A DNA stretch of 64,000 nt, from NCBI GenBank assembly GCA_904420175.1, contig CAJFUF010000029.1, positions 80,400 to 144,399 on the forward strand, read 5' to 3'. The DNA is from Candidatus Schneewindia gallinarum. GTDB taxonomy: Bacteria; Bacillota; Clostridia; Oscillospirales; Ruminococcaceae. The translations under genes and the position numbers were made by a program. Under the pieces are notes generated by a model. The model saw only the letters and a list, made by a program, of their open reading frames with translations, was not told where the DNA came from and ran no database searches. Shown here in pieces: positions 50,651-58,549 of the stretch (positions are counted from its first letter, which is position 1; each line of letters opens with the position of its first letter).

Positions 50651-51706
50651 TCAACATGATGGTTGTCTGTAGTCCCCGCGGTCGCATACCACCTCATAGC
50701 CGATACGGGCCATGCGGGCGCGCAGGCTGTCCAGTGCCTCCGCGGCCTCACTTCCGAAGGAGGCCTTGTTGTTATAGAGCATGTATTTTTTGCGCACCCC
50801 CTGCGGGGACAGGTTGGGCATGACCACATTGGCGCCCGCCAGCATGCCCTGCTCGCACCCGTCGGGCAGCAGGGTGTTTAACGCCGTGGTGGCGGGCAGC
50901 AGCACCGTGGGCAGCAGCAGGCGGATGATGGCCAGCAGTTTCAGCGTCATCAGGGCGGAGCCTGCCGCCCTGTCCTTAAAGGGGGTGTCCCGGTGGGGGA
51001 TAAACGGGCCGATGCCCACCATCTGCGGCTGGAAGGCCGCAGTAAAGGCAAGGTCGCTTAGCAGGTTGTCCACCGTTTGATAGGGGGAGCCCACCATGAA
51101 CCCGCAGCCGGTCTGAAAGCCAATCTCCTTTAAGGCCTTTAGGCAGTCCATCCTGTGCCGGAAGGACATACCGGCCGGGTGCAGCAGGCCATAGTGCGCT
51201 TCGTCCGCCGTCTCATGCCGCAGCAGGTAACGGTCCGCGCCCGCCTCAAAAAATGCGCGGTAGCTTTTCTCCGGCCGCTCGCCGATGGACAGGGTCACGG
51301 CGCAGTCCGGGTGCTGGGACTTGATACCGCGGATGATGGAGACCATTTTTTCATCGGTGAAAAACGGGTCCTCCCCGCCCTGCAGCACAATGGTGCGGAA
51401 GCCGAGACGGTAGCCCGACTGCGCACACTGCAGAATCTGCTCCTCCTGCAGCCGGTAGCGCTGCGCCTGTGCGTTGCTGCGCCGGATTCCGCAATAGTAG
51501 CAGTCGTTTTTGCAGTGGTTGGTAAACTCCACAAGGCCGCGGATAAACACGGCCCGGCCGTAGGCCTCCTCCCGTACCCTGCGCGCCTGCTGAAACAGGT
51601 AGGACAGCACATCCCTGTCCTCACACAGCAACAGGGCGCGCATCTGCCCGTCCGGCAGCGCCCGGTCCCGCCGCAGCCGGTCGATGGCGTTACACACCGC
51701 CTTCAC
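50651..51706 (-). CDS. hydE: [FeFe]-hydrogenase maturase HydE
   Basis: A 351-aa radical SAM protein that processes the HydG-derived Fe(CO)2(CN)Cys complex. Motif CKNDCYYC lies at 65-72; IRGLVEFTNHC and LQGGEDP are typical. GTG 51706 lies inside the preceding TM1266-family gene (17-bp overlap), so translation is probably coupled. C-terminal part NVVMPNLSPQGVRKKYMLYNNK is also family-specific. Confidence 0.95.
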   Translation of the reverse strand: MKAVCNAIDRLRRDRALPDGQMRALLLCEDRDVLSYLFQQARRVREEAYGRAVFIRGLVEFTNHCKNDCYYCGIRRSNAQAQRYRLQEEQILQCAQSGYRLGFRTIVLQGGEDPFFTDEKMVSIIRGIKSQHPDCAVTLSIGERPEKSYRAFFEAGADRYLLRHETADEAHYGLLHPAGMSFRHRMDCLKALKEIGFQTGCGFMVGSPYQTVDNLLSDLAFTAAFQPQMVGIGPFIPHRDTPFKDRAAGSALMTLKLLAIIRLLLPTVLLPATTALNTLLPDGCEQGMLAGANVVMPNLSPQGVRKKYMLYNNKASFGSEAAEALDSLRARMARIGYEVVCDRGDYRQPSC

Positions 51707-51959
51707 CGCCGCTGGTAAAGTTGGAGTAGGCGGTTTTGATGTTTACCCCGCGGATTCTGCCCAGCTTCCCGGCCATGGCGCTGATGGTGTCCTGCGGCGC
51801 GTCCAGCGCCACGCTGATGATATGGATCCCCTTCTGACGGTAGGGGATTCCCATCCTGCCGATAATATAGCGGCCGTACTGGTGCAGGATTCCGTTGACC
51901 TCCTCTGCGAAGGCCGCATCCTCAAGCAGGATGCTCATCACGGCGACTCTTGTCTGCAT
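51690..51959 (-). CDS. Iron-only hydrogenase system regulator, TM1266 family
   Basis: An 89-aa small ACT-like protein: MQTRVAVMSILLEDAAFAEEVNGILHQYGRYIIGRMGIPYRQKGIHIISVALDAP. TM1266-family proteins typically accompany hydE/G/F and are proposed regulators. ATG 51959 has AAAGGAGC 9 bp upstream. The same frame is open to a GTG at 52064 that also has its own AAGGAG 8 bp upstream, so a 124-aa form is possible. Confidence 0.9.
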   Translation of the reverse strand: MQTRVAVMSILLEDAAFAEEVNGILHQYGRYIIGRMGIPYRQKGIHIISVALDAPQDTISAMAGKLGRIRGVNIKTAYSNFTSGGEGGV

Positions 51960-51975
51960 AAAAAAGCTCCTTTCA

Positions 51976-52014
51976 GAAAAACAAAAACAGCTTCCGGCAT
52001 GAAGCTGGAAGCTG
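51976..52014 (-). terminator. Terminator/attenuator hairpin in the maturation operon leader
   Basis: On the minus strand CAGCTTCC (52014-52007) pairs perfectly with GGAAGCTG (51995-51988-region) around an 11-base loop, then TTTTTGTTTTT. It lies after the promoter at 52148-52177 and just before the TM1266-family ribosome-binding site, so it is positioned to attenuate the operon. Confidence 0.7.
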
Positions 52015-52147
52015 AAAACGGCATGGTTTCCCCGTGGAAAACGGCATTCCTTTTCGGCTTCCACTCGGAAAACTCCTTGTGTTCAGAACGAAAACGGTTT
52101 GTTTAGGGCACACCTCAGAAAATGCTTCGGCGGGCCGGTCGCTTTCT

Positions 52148-52177
52148 ATTATAGTACGGGGGCCCCTGCCCCGTCAA
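52148..52177 (-). promoter_or_regulatory. Promoter of the hydrogenase maturation operon
   Basis: On the minus strand TTGACG (52172-52177), 18-bp spacer, TATAAT (52148-52153). The predicted leader is about 180 nt before the TM1266-family ATG. Confidence 0.8.
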
Positions 52178-52206
52178 GCGGGGGAAGGGAGCCGGGCGCC
52201 CTGCTT

Positions 52207-52929
52207 CTATTGCCCGCAGCCGGACAGCAGCTCGCGGATAACCTGGCCCGCAATGGTCAGCCCGGCGCAGGCGGGCGCGAAGGCGATGCTGCCCGGCGTC
52301 TGGCGCCTTCCCGGCGCGCAGCCGCCGCTGCCGGGCTGCGGACGGATGGGAGGCTCCGGCGAGTACAGCACCTTCAGCCGCGTAATCCCCCGCTTCCGGC
52401 ATTCCAGCCGCATAACCCGGGCAAGGGGGCAGACGCTGGTCTCGCTGATGTCGGCGATGCGGAACGGCTCCGTCATCAGCTTGTTCCCGGTCCCCATGCA
52501 GGACAGCACGGGCGTGCCTGCGTCGCGGCACCGCTCAATCAGCAGCAGCTTTGCCGTGACGGTGTCCACCGCGTCCACCACATAGTCGAAGGCGGAAAAA
52601 TCGAAGCGCTCCATTGTGTCCCTGTCCACAAACACGGGCAGCGCATGGACGGTCAGGGCCGGATTGATGTCAAGCAGGCGTTCCTGCATGACCTCCGTCT
52701 TGCGTCGGCCGATGGTGGAGCGGAAGGCGATAATCTGCCGGTTCAGGTTGGAGGCAGACACCGTGTCGTGATCCACAATGGTCAGCGTCCCCACACCCGC
52801 CCGCGCCAGCGCGTCGGTGCAGTGGCCGCCCACCCCGCCGATCCCGAACACGGCGACGTGCGCACGTTGCAGCCGGTCAATCCCCTCCTGTCCCACCAGC
52901 ATGGCTGTCCGTTCAAACAGCGCGTCCAA
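52207..52929 (-). CDS. tcdA: tRNA threonylcarbamoyladenosine dehydratase
   Basis: A 240-aa ThiF/MoeB-superfamily enzyme that cyclises t6A37 to ct6A in tRNA using ATP. FERTAMLVGQEGIDRLQRAHVAVFGIGGVGGHCTDALARAGVG holds the nucleotide-binding loop, then DHDTVSASNLNRQ and DAVDTVTAK. TTG 52929 has GGGGAGGG upstream; upstream frame is not protein-like. Together with TsaD elsewhere in the window it completes A37 modification. Confidence 0.92.
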   Translation of the reverse strand: MDALFERTAMLVGQEGIDRLQRAHVAVFGIGGVGGHCTDALARAGVGTLTIVDHDTVSASNLNRQIIAFRSTIGRRKTEVMQERLLDINPALTVHALPVFVDRDTMERFDFSAFDYVVDAVDTVTAKLLLIERCRDAGTPVLSCMGTGNKLMTEPFRIADISETSVCPLARVMRLECRKRGITRLKVLYSPEPPIRPQPGSGGCAPGRRQTPGSIAFAPACAGLTIAGQVIRELLSGCGQ

Positions 52930-52959
52930 AGCGGTCCCTCCCCATGATAAGATGTTCCC

Positions 52960-52989
52960 ATTATACCCTCCATACAGGGGCCCGGTCAA
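52960..52989 (-). promoter_or_regulatory. Promoter of tcdA
   Basis: On the minus strand TTGACC (52984-52989), 18-bp spacer, TATAAT (52960-52965), 31 bp before the TTG start. Confidence 0.8.
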
Positions 52990-53023
52990 CAAAGAAACAC
53001 TGTGCAAATGGGGGGAAATGGGG

Positions 53024-53029
53024 TATAAT
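53024..53029 (+). promoter_or_regulatory. -10 box of the uridine-kinase-like gene
   Basis: TATAAT lies 75 bp before the ATG. A weak TGTGCA sits 17 bp upstream of it. It is divergent from the tcdA promoter. Confidence 0.55.
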
Positions 53030-53104
53030 ATAGAGAAAATGCCGCCCTGCGGACTGCCCGGCGGCGAATACAATGGGTTCGTCCTTTTATGAAGGAGGTT
53101 CGTG

Positions 53105-54040
53105 ATGCAACAGACGCATACCATGCCGGTGGAGGAGCTGAACCGGCTGAATGAAAAAGAAGTGAAGGAACTGGTCGCCAGTTCTGAGACGGCTTTCCAG
53201 AACCGTATCCGCAGCGTGGCCAAGGAAGTTGCGGAAAACAGGGATCAATACGGCCTTGTGATGATAAGCGGCCCCACCGGGTCCGCCAAAACCAGCACCG
53301 CGGGCCTTGTGGCCGAGGAGCTGACGCAGCTCGGCGTGGAAAATGTGACCGTCAACCTGGATGATTTTTATCTGAACCGGAACCAGATGGCTGTTTTGGA
53401 GGACGGCTCGCTCGACCTGGAGTCGGTAGAGTGTCTGGACGTCCCGCTGATAAAGCGCAGCTTTTTTAACCTGATTCATTACCACAGGGCGACCCTGCCT
53501 CTTTTCGACTTTGCCTCCGGGACACGCTCGGAGACGCCCCGGAACGTGGAACTGCACAAGGGCGGCGTACTGGTGGTGGAGGGGATCCACGCCTTAAACC
53601 CCAAAATTGCGGACGACAATTACGGCCGCCGCGCATTAAAGCTGTTTGTGGAGCCGATGCTGGAATACACGGAAAACGGCCGCGTATTGATTGATACAAC
53701 CGATCTGCGCCTGCTCAGGCGGATGCCGCGGGACGCCGTCTCGCGCGACTCCAACCCGGATAAGGTGCTGCGCATATGGAAAAACGTCCTGCGCAGTGAG
53801 CCGGAAAAGATCCTGCCCTACCGCGCGCTGGCGGATCGGCGCATTGACTCCTCCTTCGCATACGAGCTGGCGCTGTACACAAGGTATGTGCGGCCCATGC
53901 TGGAGGAAAGCCTGCGCCAGGGCAGCGTCTATGAAAAGAAAATGCAGGAACTGTACGACAAGCTGAGCCGCTGCACAGTTTCGCTTTCCATTGAACAGGT
54001 CCCGCCGGATTCCGTCATGCGGGAGTTTATTATGGCCTAG
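53105..54040 (+). CDS. Uridine kinase/phosphoribulokinase-family protein
   Basis: A 311-aa P-loop kinase-like protein. A helical N-terminus (about 1-45) is followed by the P-loop ISGPTGSAKTST (about 53-64), NLDDFYLNRN, a DVP/FDFASGTRSE substrate segment, and VVEGIHALNP. The sequence pattern fits the uridine kinase family often found in Firmicutes with a long N-terminal extension. ATG 53105 has AAGGAGG 6 bp upstream; the GTG three bases earlier is too close. Substrate may be uridine/cytidine or something else. Confidence 0.85.
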   Translation: MQQTHTMPVEELNRLNEKEVKELVASSETAFQNRIRSVAKEVAENRDQYGLVMISGPTGSAKTSTAGLVAEELTQLGVENVTVNLDDFYLNRNQMAVLEDGSLDLESVECLDVPLIKRSFFNLIHYHRATLPLFDFASGTRSETPRNVELHKGGVLVVEGIHALNPKIADDNYGRRALKLFVEPMLEYTENGRVLIDTTDLRLLRRMPRDAVSRDSNPDKVLRIWKNVLRSEPEKILPYRALADRRIDSSFAYELALYTRYVRPMLEESLRQGSVYEKKMQELYDKLSRCTVSLSIEQVPPDSVMREFIMA

Positions 54041-54048
54041 AACAAAAT

Positions 54049-54077
54049 GAAGCGGGGGCGTTTATCGCCCCCGCTTC
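54049..54077. terminator. Convergent terminator
   Basis: A perfect 12-bp stem around TTTAT (54049-54060 with 54066-54077) lies between convergent genes; T-runs are weak on both sides. Confidence 0.75.
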
Positions 54078-54083
54078 ACTGCG

Positions 54084-54758
54084 TTAATAGCCCAGTTCTT
54101 CTCCCACAAGGATCACTTTTATACGGCCCTTCTGCCGCTGCTGCGCCTGAATCGCAAAGTTGCAGCACACCCGGCCCGCACTCCGGCAGCCGGCGGAAAA
54201 GTCGCTGCCCGGCTCCTCCAGGGAGCGGCACTGCCCGGTGTGCAGGCAGTAAGTCTCGCAGTGCAGACGCTGGCAGTTGGCCGGTGCGGCCAGCCGTTTG
54301 ACCCGCTCTGCCGCCTCGGACAGGTTGCGGACAATTTTGTTGTAGCCCGCGACGACAATCACGCTTTTCGGGCCGAAAATCATGGCGGCAATCCGGTTGC
54401 TGTGCCCGTCCACATTATACAGCTCGCCGTTTTCCGTGATGGCGTTGGAACTGGTTAGATAGGCATCACAGAAAAAGGTGCGGCGGAACAGGTCGTCCTT
54501 TTCCTCCGGGGTCATTCCCGGCCGATCCCGGTCGAGGTAGTCGTAATCGCCGCTTTGCAGCAGTGCCATGACCCCCGTCTCCTTCAGTGTCTGGGACCCT
54601 CCGTTCCCCACAAGATCCCCTTTGTGCAGCAGCTCCCGCACCTTGTCGGCCACTCCTGCCCGGTTTTCCACATAGTATGCCTCCATGTTGTTTTTGCGCA
54701 GATTCTCCATTGTTTTCTCAATGCGCTGCATGATGACCGCTTTCAATGCATCGTCCAT
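54084..54758 (-). CDS. LUD-domain protein (LutC/YkgG-like)
   Basis: A 224-aa protein of the lactate-utilisation-associated LUD family: GNGGSQTLKETGVMALL, DAYLTSSNAITENGELYNVDGHSNRIAAMIFGPKSVIVVAGYNKIVRNLSEA. The C-terminal part is cysteine-rich (about eight Cys), which may bind a metal or Fe-S cluster. No lutA/lutB neighbours are present. ATG 54758 follows GGGAGGCG. Confidence 0.88.
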   Translation of the reverse strand: MDDALKAVIMQRIEKTMENLRKNNMEAYYVENRAGVADKVRELLHKGDLVGNGGSQTLKETGVMALLQSGDYDYLDRDRPGMTPEEKDDLFRRTFFCDAYLTSSNAITENGELYNVDGHSNRIAAMIFGPKSVIVVAGYNKIVRNLSEAAERVKRLAAPANCQRLHCETYCLHTGQCRSLEEPGSDFSAGCRSAGRVCCNFAIQAQQRQKGRIKVILVGEELGY

Positions 54759-54822
54759 GCTTTTTCGCCTCCCGTCGGTTGTTACCTTCAGTGTAACAAG
54801 AATTCCCCCGTCCGTAAAGGGC

Positions 54823-55557
54823 CTAGAAAAACTTTTCCACCACAAAAAGGGCGGCGGCGCCAATAAAAAAGAAAACGGCGCCGACCACAGGCCGCCCCTG
54901 CCTGTGCAGTTCCGGCAGAATTTCGCACAGGGCAAGCTGGGTCATAATCCCGGCGACAGCCCCCAGCATGACGCCGACAGACAGCCCGGACAGCAGCCCG
55001 CCGAACACAAAGTAGGCCAGCACCGCCCCCACCGGCTCTGCCAGCGCCGGCAGCAGCGTATGCAGGACAGCCCGTCCCCGGCTGCCGGTGGCGCACCACA
55101 CGGGCATGGCCACCATAATCCCTTCCGGGATGTTGTGCAGGCCGATGGCAACGGCCACCGTCAGCCCCAGCCGGGGGTCGTGACAGCCGGCAAGGAAGGT
55201 GGCAATCCCCTCCGGCAGGTTGTGCAGCGTCATGGCCACCATGGAGACAAATCCCAGCTTGTGCAGGCCGCCCGCCTCGTCCCTGGGCAGCCTGCCTATC
55301 AGCGCGCCCAGCGCCATCCCGCCAAGCATGGACAGGGCCGTAAACAACACCGCCTGCCAAAGCGCGAACAGGCTGTACAACTCAAACAGTGCGGAGGGCA
55401 GCAGTTCCACAAAGCAGACGCACAGCATGGCCCCCGCCGCAAATCCCAGCGATGCACACACGACCCGCCGCCCGTGGCGGCGCAGAAAAAAGATGGAAAG
55501 CCCGCCGGCAAGGGTCGCCCCGCCGGCAAGGACCGTCAGGAAAAAAGCACGCAGCAT
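54823..55557 (-). CDS. ZIP-family metal transporter
   Basis: A 244-aa protein with about eight transmembrane helices. The metal-binding helices are intact: MTLHNLPEGIATF (TM4) and IGLHNIPEGIMVA (TM5). It resembles ZupT/GufA-type importers for zinc, manganese or iron. The cytoplasmic loop is short and lacks a His-rich stretch. Confidence 0.92.
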   Translation of the reverse strand: MLRAFFLTVLAGGATLAGGLSIFFLRRHGRRVVCASLGFAAGAMLCVCFVELLPSALFELYSLFALWQAVLFTALSMLGGMALGALIGRLPRDEAGGLHKLGFVSMVAMTLHNLPEGIATFLAGCHDPRLGLTVAVAIGLHNIPEGIMVAMPVWCATGSRGRAVLHTLLPALAEPVGAVLAYFVFGGLLSGLSVGVMLGAVAGIMTQLALCEILPELHRQGRPVVGAVFFFIGAAALFVVEKFF

Positions 55558-55612
55558 CTCTCAGTCCTCCCCTGCCAAATAGGTATGCAGGGCGGGGATT
55601 TTATATTTGTGC

Positions 55613-55641
55613 TTGAACTGGGACAGGAACTGTGGTATACT
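55613..55641 (+). promoter_or_regulatory. Promoter of the GT-C envelope locus
   Basis: TTGAAC (55613-55618), 17-bp spacer, TATACT (55636-55641). The 165-nt leader that follows (55642-55808) is very AT-rich with T-runs and a second TATAAT at 55705-55710; no known riboswitch pattern is seen. Confidence 0.6.
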
Positions 55642-55808
55642 ATTTGACACACCTTAAAGAAAATCTTGAATTTTTTGTTTTTATATGCTTTTTCTTTTTT
55701 TAACTATAATAAAAGTAAAAATTATATATAACAAAAGAAAACATCTCTGTGTTAAAAAACAGCGCCCGTTTTTTGCGGGGAGAGAGACAATGGGGGAGGG
55801 TAAAGTAT

Positions 55809-56546
55809 ATGAAAAAACAACCAGCCGTGCTCCTTTGCCTTTTTTCTGTTCTGCTTGCATGCTGTGCGGTGCTGTACGGGGAGTTTTTTTATGCCCGCGC
55901 GGTTCGCCACTGCGTGGTGCTGTCCGGAACACCACTCACACAGGAGATGGTACAGGGGGCGGTGCTGAACGGGGACGGCACGCTTTCGTTTACAGCGGAT
56001 GCGGCGGTCCTGCGCCTTCCGCTTCCCCAGAACCAGCTGGTTCGCTCCCTAAAGCTGCAGTTTCCCGGCAGTGCGCCGGCCAGCGTCAGCGTGCAGTATC
56101 GCGGTCGTGCATTGATGAGTCCTTATCGGGCCCAGAATGTTCCCGTGACCGACGGCGCGGCCCTGTGGCAGCAGCAGCCGGTGGAGATGGGGGTGCTTTT
56201 CGTCCATATCCCCCGCCCGGCGGACGGGGAGCCGATGCAGCAGCCGGAAGTGATACTGAATACCGGCGTCCCCGGGTACCAGATGAACGTCCCGCAGGTG
56301 CTGGGGGCGGCGCTGCTTGGCTCGGTGCTTTTAATTGGCCTGGCTTTCCTGTTTCTGGAGACAAAGCGGCGGCATCCTCTGGTTTTGTTACTGCTGTCCG
56401 GCGGCCTGTTTCTCTGCGGGGTCAGGGCAGTGTATTCCTGCGGCCTTCAGCCGGTGACGGTGGCTTTCTTTGCGGTGGAAGCGCTTCTTCTCGGCCTGGT
56501 TGCAACGATAACAGGAGGGCGGCATGAGACAGAAATTGCAGCTTAA
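55809..56546 (+). CDS. Uncharacterised membrane protein preceding a GT-C transferase
   Basis: A 245-aa protein I do not recognise. It has an N-terminal membrane helix (about residues 6-25), an extracytoplasmic domain of about 130 residues with beta-strand character, and three C-terminal transmembrane helices (about 160-235). ATG 55809 follows GGGGGAGGG. It overlaps the next gene by 23 bp, so the two are translationally coupled. It probably works with the GT-C protein. Confidence 0.75.
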   Translation: MKKQPAVLLCLFSVLLACCAVLYGEFFYARAVRHCVVLSGTPLTQEMVQGAVLNGDGTLSFTADAAVLRLPLPQNQLVRSLKLQFPGSAPASVSVQYRGRALMSPYRAQNVPVTDGAALWQQQPVEMGVLFVHIPRPADGEPMQQPEVILNTGVPGYQMNVPQVLGAALLGSVLLIGLAFLFLETKRRHPLVLLLLSGGLFLCGVRAVYSCGLQPVTVAFFAVEALLLGLVATITGGRHETEIAA

Positions 56547-57900
56547 TGTGGAGCGGCGCAGGCTGCTGCTGTTCCTTTTTACAGTTTTCTCGGTCTATCT
56601 GTTCTGGTCCATCCTTCTGCCCGTCAATGCGGCCCCGGATGAGCCCATGCGGTTTCAAATCCCGTATTTTATCTATCAGAACGGTAGGCTCCCTGTCGGC
56701 TATGAACCTCAGATTCTGGATCCCAACTGGGGCTTTTCTTATGCTTTTTTGCCATACCTGTCCGGCATCCTTTCTGCTGTGTTTATCAAAATTGTCAGCT
56801 TTTTTACAACGGAGCTGGCCGCTTTGTATATTGCGGCACGGTTTACCAGCGTCCTCTGCAGCACCGTTACCGCCTATTTTTGCTATAAGCTGTCTAAAGA
56901 GTGGTTCCCCGGGCCGGAGCGGTGGATGTTTATGGGGCTGGTGCTGTTTCTTCCGCAGTTTGCCTTCTGCTCCTCCTATTACAACAATGAGTCCATCTCA
57001 GTGATGAGTATTGCCATGATCCTGTACTGTTGGGTCAGCGGAACGAAGGAGAACTGGCCCATTAAACGGTGCGCCCTGTTTGCCGTCGCGCTGAGTATCT
57101 GTTTCCTTTCCTACTACAACGCCTACGGCTTTATCCTGTGCAGTGCGATTCTGTTCATTTTATGCGTGGCATTTCAGGGTGACCGAAAAATTCATTGGAA
57201 GCCGCTGTTTGGCAAGGGCTTTTTTATCGTGGGCATTGTCGCCGTGCTGGCGGGCTGGTGGTTTGTCCGCAACTACCTGCTTTATGACGGTGATTTTTTG
57301 GGGCGCAGCGCCTTAAACCTGTGCGGCGAGCAGCACGCCATTGACGCCCTGAAGCCGTCAATGCGTCAGTCCCTGCGGGATCAGGGCTACTCCTTGCCCG
57401 ACATGCTGAAAAACACAAGCTGGATTGAATACTCTTTCAAAAGTTTTATCGCCTATTTCGGCTGGATGGATGTGTGGGTGACCGACTGGCTTTACAGGGC
57501 GTTCCTGTTCCTGTTCGGCCTTGCCGGCGCGGGACTGCTGCTGCGCTGTAAAAATGCAGTGCGCCGGCTGAAAGCGGCATTTGCCAGCCGGCCCCTGCAA
57601 ACACGCAGGCAGATTTTTCTGCATGGCGCCATGCTTCTTGCCATGGGGATTACCCTGTTTTTAAGCATGTATTATTCCTACACTTCGGACTATCAGCCAC
57701 AGGGCCGTTATCTGATGCCCCTGCTCATCCCGCTGATGTACTATGTCACCGTGGGCCTGCGCAGCGCCTTTTCATTTGCCGCAAGGGTGTTAAAAAGGCC
57801 GAAGTTGGAGCAGACGCTTTCCGGCGCGGTTTTTGCCTGTATGGCGCTGGCACTGGCCTTCTCCATCGGCACGGCGGTCATCCCCGCCTATTTCAGCTAA
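56524..57900 (+). CDS. Polytopic GT-C-like glycosyltransferase (DUF2142/PMT-like)
   Basis: A 458-aa membrane protein with about ten to twelve helices. The first extracytoplasmic loop carries NAAPDEPMRFQIPYFI, the acidic motif expected of GT-C transferases that use polyprenyl-phosphate sugars. A later QPQGRYLMPLLIPLMYY is typical of DUF2142. It probably transfers a sugar on the outer face of the membrane. It could use the aminosugar lipid made by the operon at 58.5-61.4 kb (inference). Confidence 0.75.
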   Translation: MRQKLQLNVERRRLLLFLFTVFSVYLFWSILLPVNAAPDEPMRFQIPYFIYQNGRLPVGYEPQILDPNWGFSYAFLPYLSGILSAVFIKIVSFFTTELAALYIAARFTSVLCSTVTAYFCYKLSKEWFPGPERWMFMGLVLFLPQFAFCSSYYNNESISVMSIAMILYCWVSGTKENWPIKRCALFAVALSICFLSYYNAYGFILCSAILFILCVAFQGDRKIHWKPLFGKGFFIVGIVAVLAGWWFVRNYLLYDGDFLGRSALNLCGEQHAIDALKPSMRQSLRDQGYSLPDMLKNTSWIEYSFKSFIAYFGWMDVWVTDWLYRAFLFLFGLAGAGLLLRCKNAVRRLKAAFASRPLQTRRQIFLHGAMLLAMGITLFLSMYYSYTSDYQPQGRYLMPLLIPLMYYVTVGLRSAFSFAARVLKRPKLEQTLSGAVFACMALALAFSIGTAVIPAYFS

Positions 57901-57928
57901 AAAAATCGCGGTGCTTTTCACACCGCGA
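57899..57928 (-). terminator. Terminator of the PerR-type gene
   Basis: An 8-bp stem (57921-57928 with 57906-57913) with a run of T on the minus strand (57905-57899). It also follows the GT-C gene on the plus strand. Confidence 0.8.
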
Positions 57929-57933
57929 ATGCA

Positions 57934-58317
57934 TTAACAGGCTTTTTTGCTTTTACAGTCCGTGCACAGCCCCTTATAGATGGTGCTGTGGCCGGTAATG
58001 GACAACCCGGTGGCCTTTTCCACCTGGGACAAATCTACTGTGATTTCCTCCGGTATGTCAACGACCTTCCCGCAGCACTCGCAGATGAGGTGATCGTGCG
58101 GATGCAGGTTGCCGTCAAACCGTTCCGGCCCCTTGGGAACCTCCACCCGGGTCAGCATACCGTTTTCACAAAGGGCGTTCAGGTTCCGGTATACCGTACC
58201 GAGGCTCAGCTTTGGGTTCTCCTCCTTCAATGCGTTGTAGACCGCCTCCGCCGTAAGGTGAAGAGGCCGCTCGCACACTTTTTGATAGATCAATTCGCGT
58301 TGTCTGGAATATTTCAT
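57934..58317 (-). CDS. PerR-type Fur-family regulator
   Basis: A 127-aa Fur-family metalloregulator. Zinc is held by two CxxC pairs (Cys79/82, Cys118/121). The regulatory-metal ligands correspond to those of Bacillus PerR: His20, Asp68, His74, His76 and Asp87. Asp87 at the PerR D104 position, rather than Glu, favours a peroxide sensor over an iron-sensing Fur. It stands alone, with its own terminator, promoter and a palindrome suitable for autoregulation. Confidence 0.88.
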   Translation of the reverse strand: MKYSRQRELIYQKVCERPLHLTAEAVYNALKEENPKLSLGTVYRNLNALCENGMLTRVEVPKGPERFDGNLHPHDHLICECCGKVVDIPEEITVDLSQVEKATGLSITGHSTIYKGLCTDCKSKKAC

Positions 58318-58337
58318 GTGTCCCTCCCGGAACTAAT

Positions 58338-58350
58338 AATAGTTACTATT
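58338..58350. promoter_or_regulatory. Putative PerR/Fur operator (autoregulatory)
   Basis: AATAGT-T-ACTATT is a perfect 6-1-6 palindrome. It resembles a short Fur-family box and covers the predicted transcription start of the regulator gene. Confidence 0.5.
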
Positions 58351-58357
58351 CATATAC

Positions 58358-58386
58358 AGTATACCCGAGCGACTGTTGATTGTCAA
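58358..58386 (-). promoter_or_regulatory. Promoter of the PerR-type gene
   Basis: On the minus strand perfect TTGACA (58381-58386), 17-bp spacer, TATACT (58358-58363). Confidence 0.85.
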
Positions 58387-58473
58387 CCGGTTTTGTATAC
58401 TTTCAGGAAGGAGGAAAGGCATTTTTTCTCTTGCGGATAAAATGTGAAAAGGAAACACACAAAATCATCGCTC

Positions 58474-58509
58474 TTGTATCACAAATAGAACCATGCTATA
58501 CTGATACAA
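58474..58509 (+). promoter_or_regulatory. Promoter of the wecE operon, flanked by an inverted repeat
   Basis: TTGTAT (58474-58479), 17-bp spacer, TATACT (58497-58502). TTGTATCA (58474-58481) and TGATACAA (58502-58509) are exact inverted copies at the -35 and just after the -10, suggesting a repressor site. Confidence 0.7.
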
Positions 58510-58549
58510 AGCCTAAACGAGAATTTTCGACAAGCTGAGGAGACAAGAA

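Noticed and set aside
55685..56527. 280-aa plus-strand frame overlapping the membrane protein at 55809
   Set aside because: It is Pro/Arg/Gly-rich without hydrophobic structure, whereas the frame at 55809 has a signal anchor, transmembrane helices and a good ribosome-binding site.
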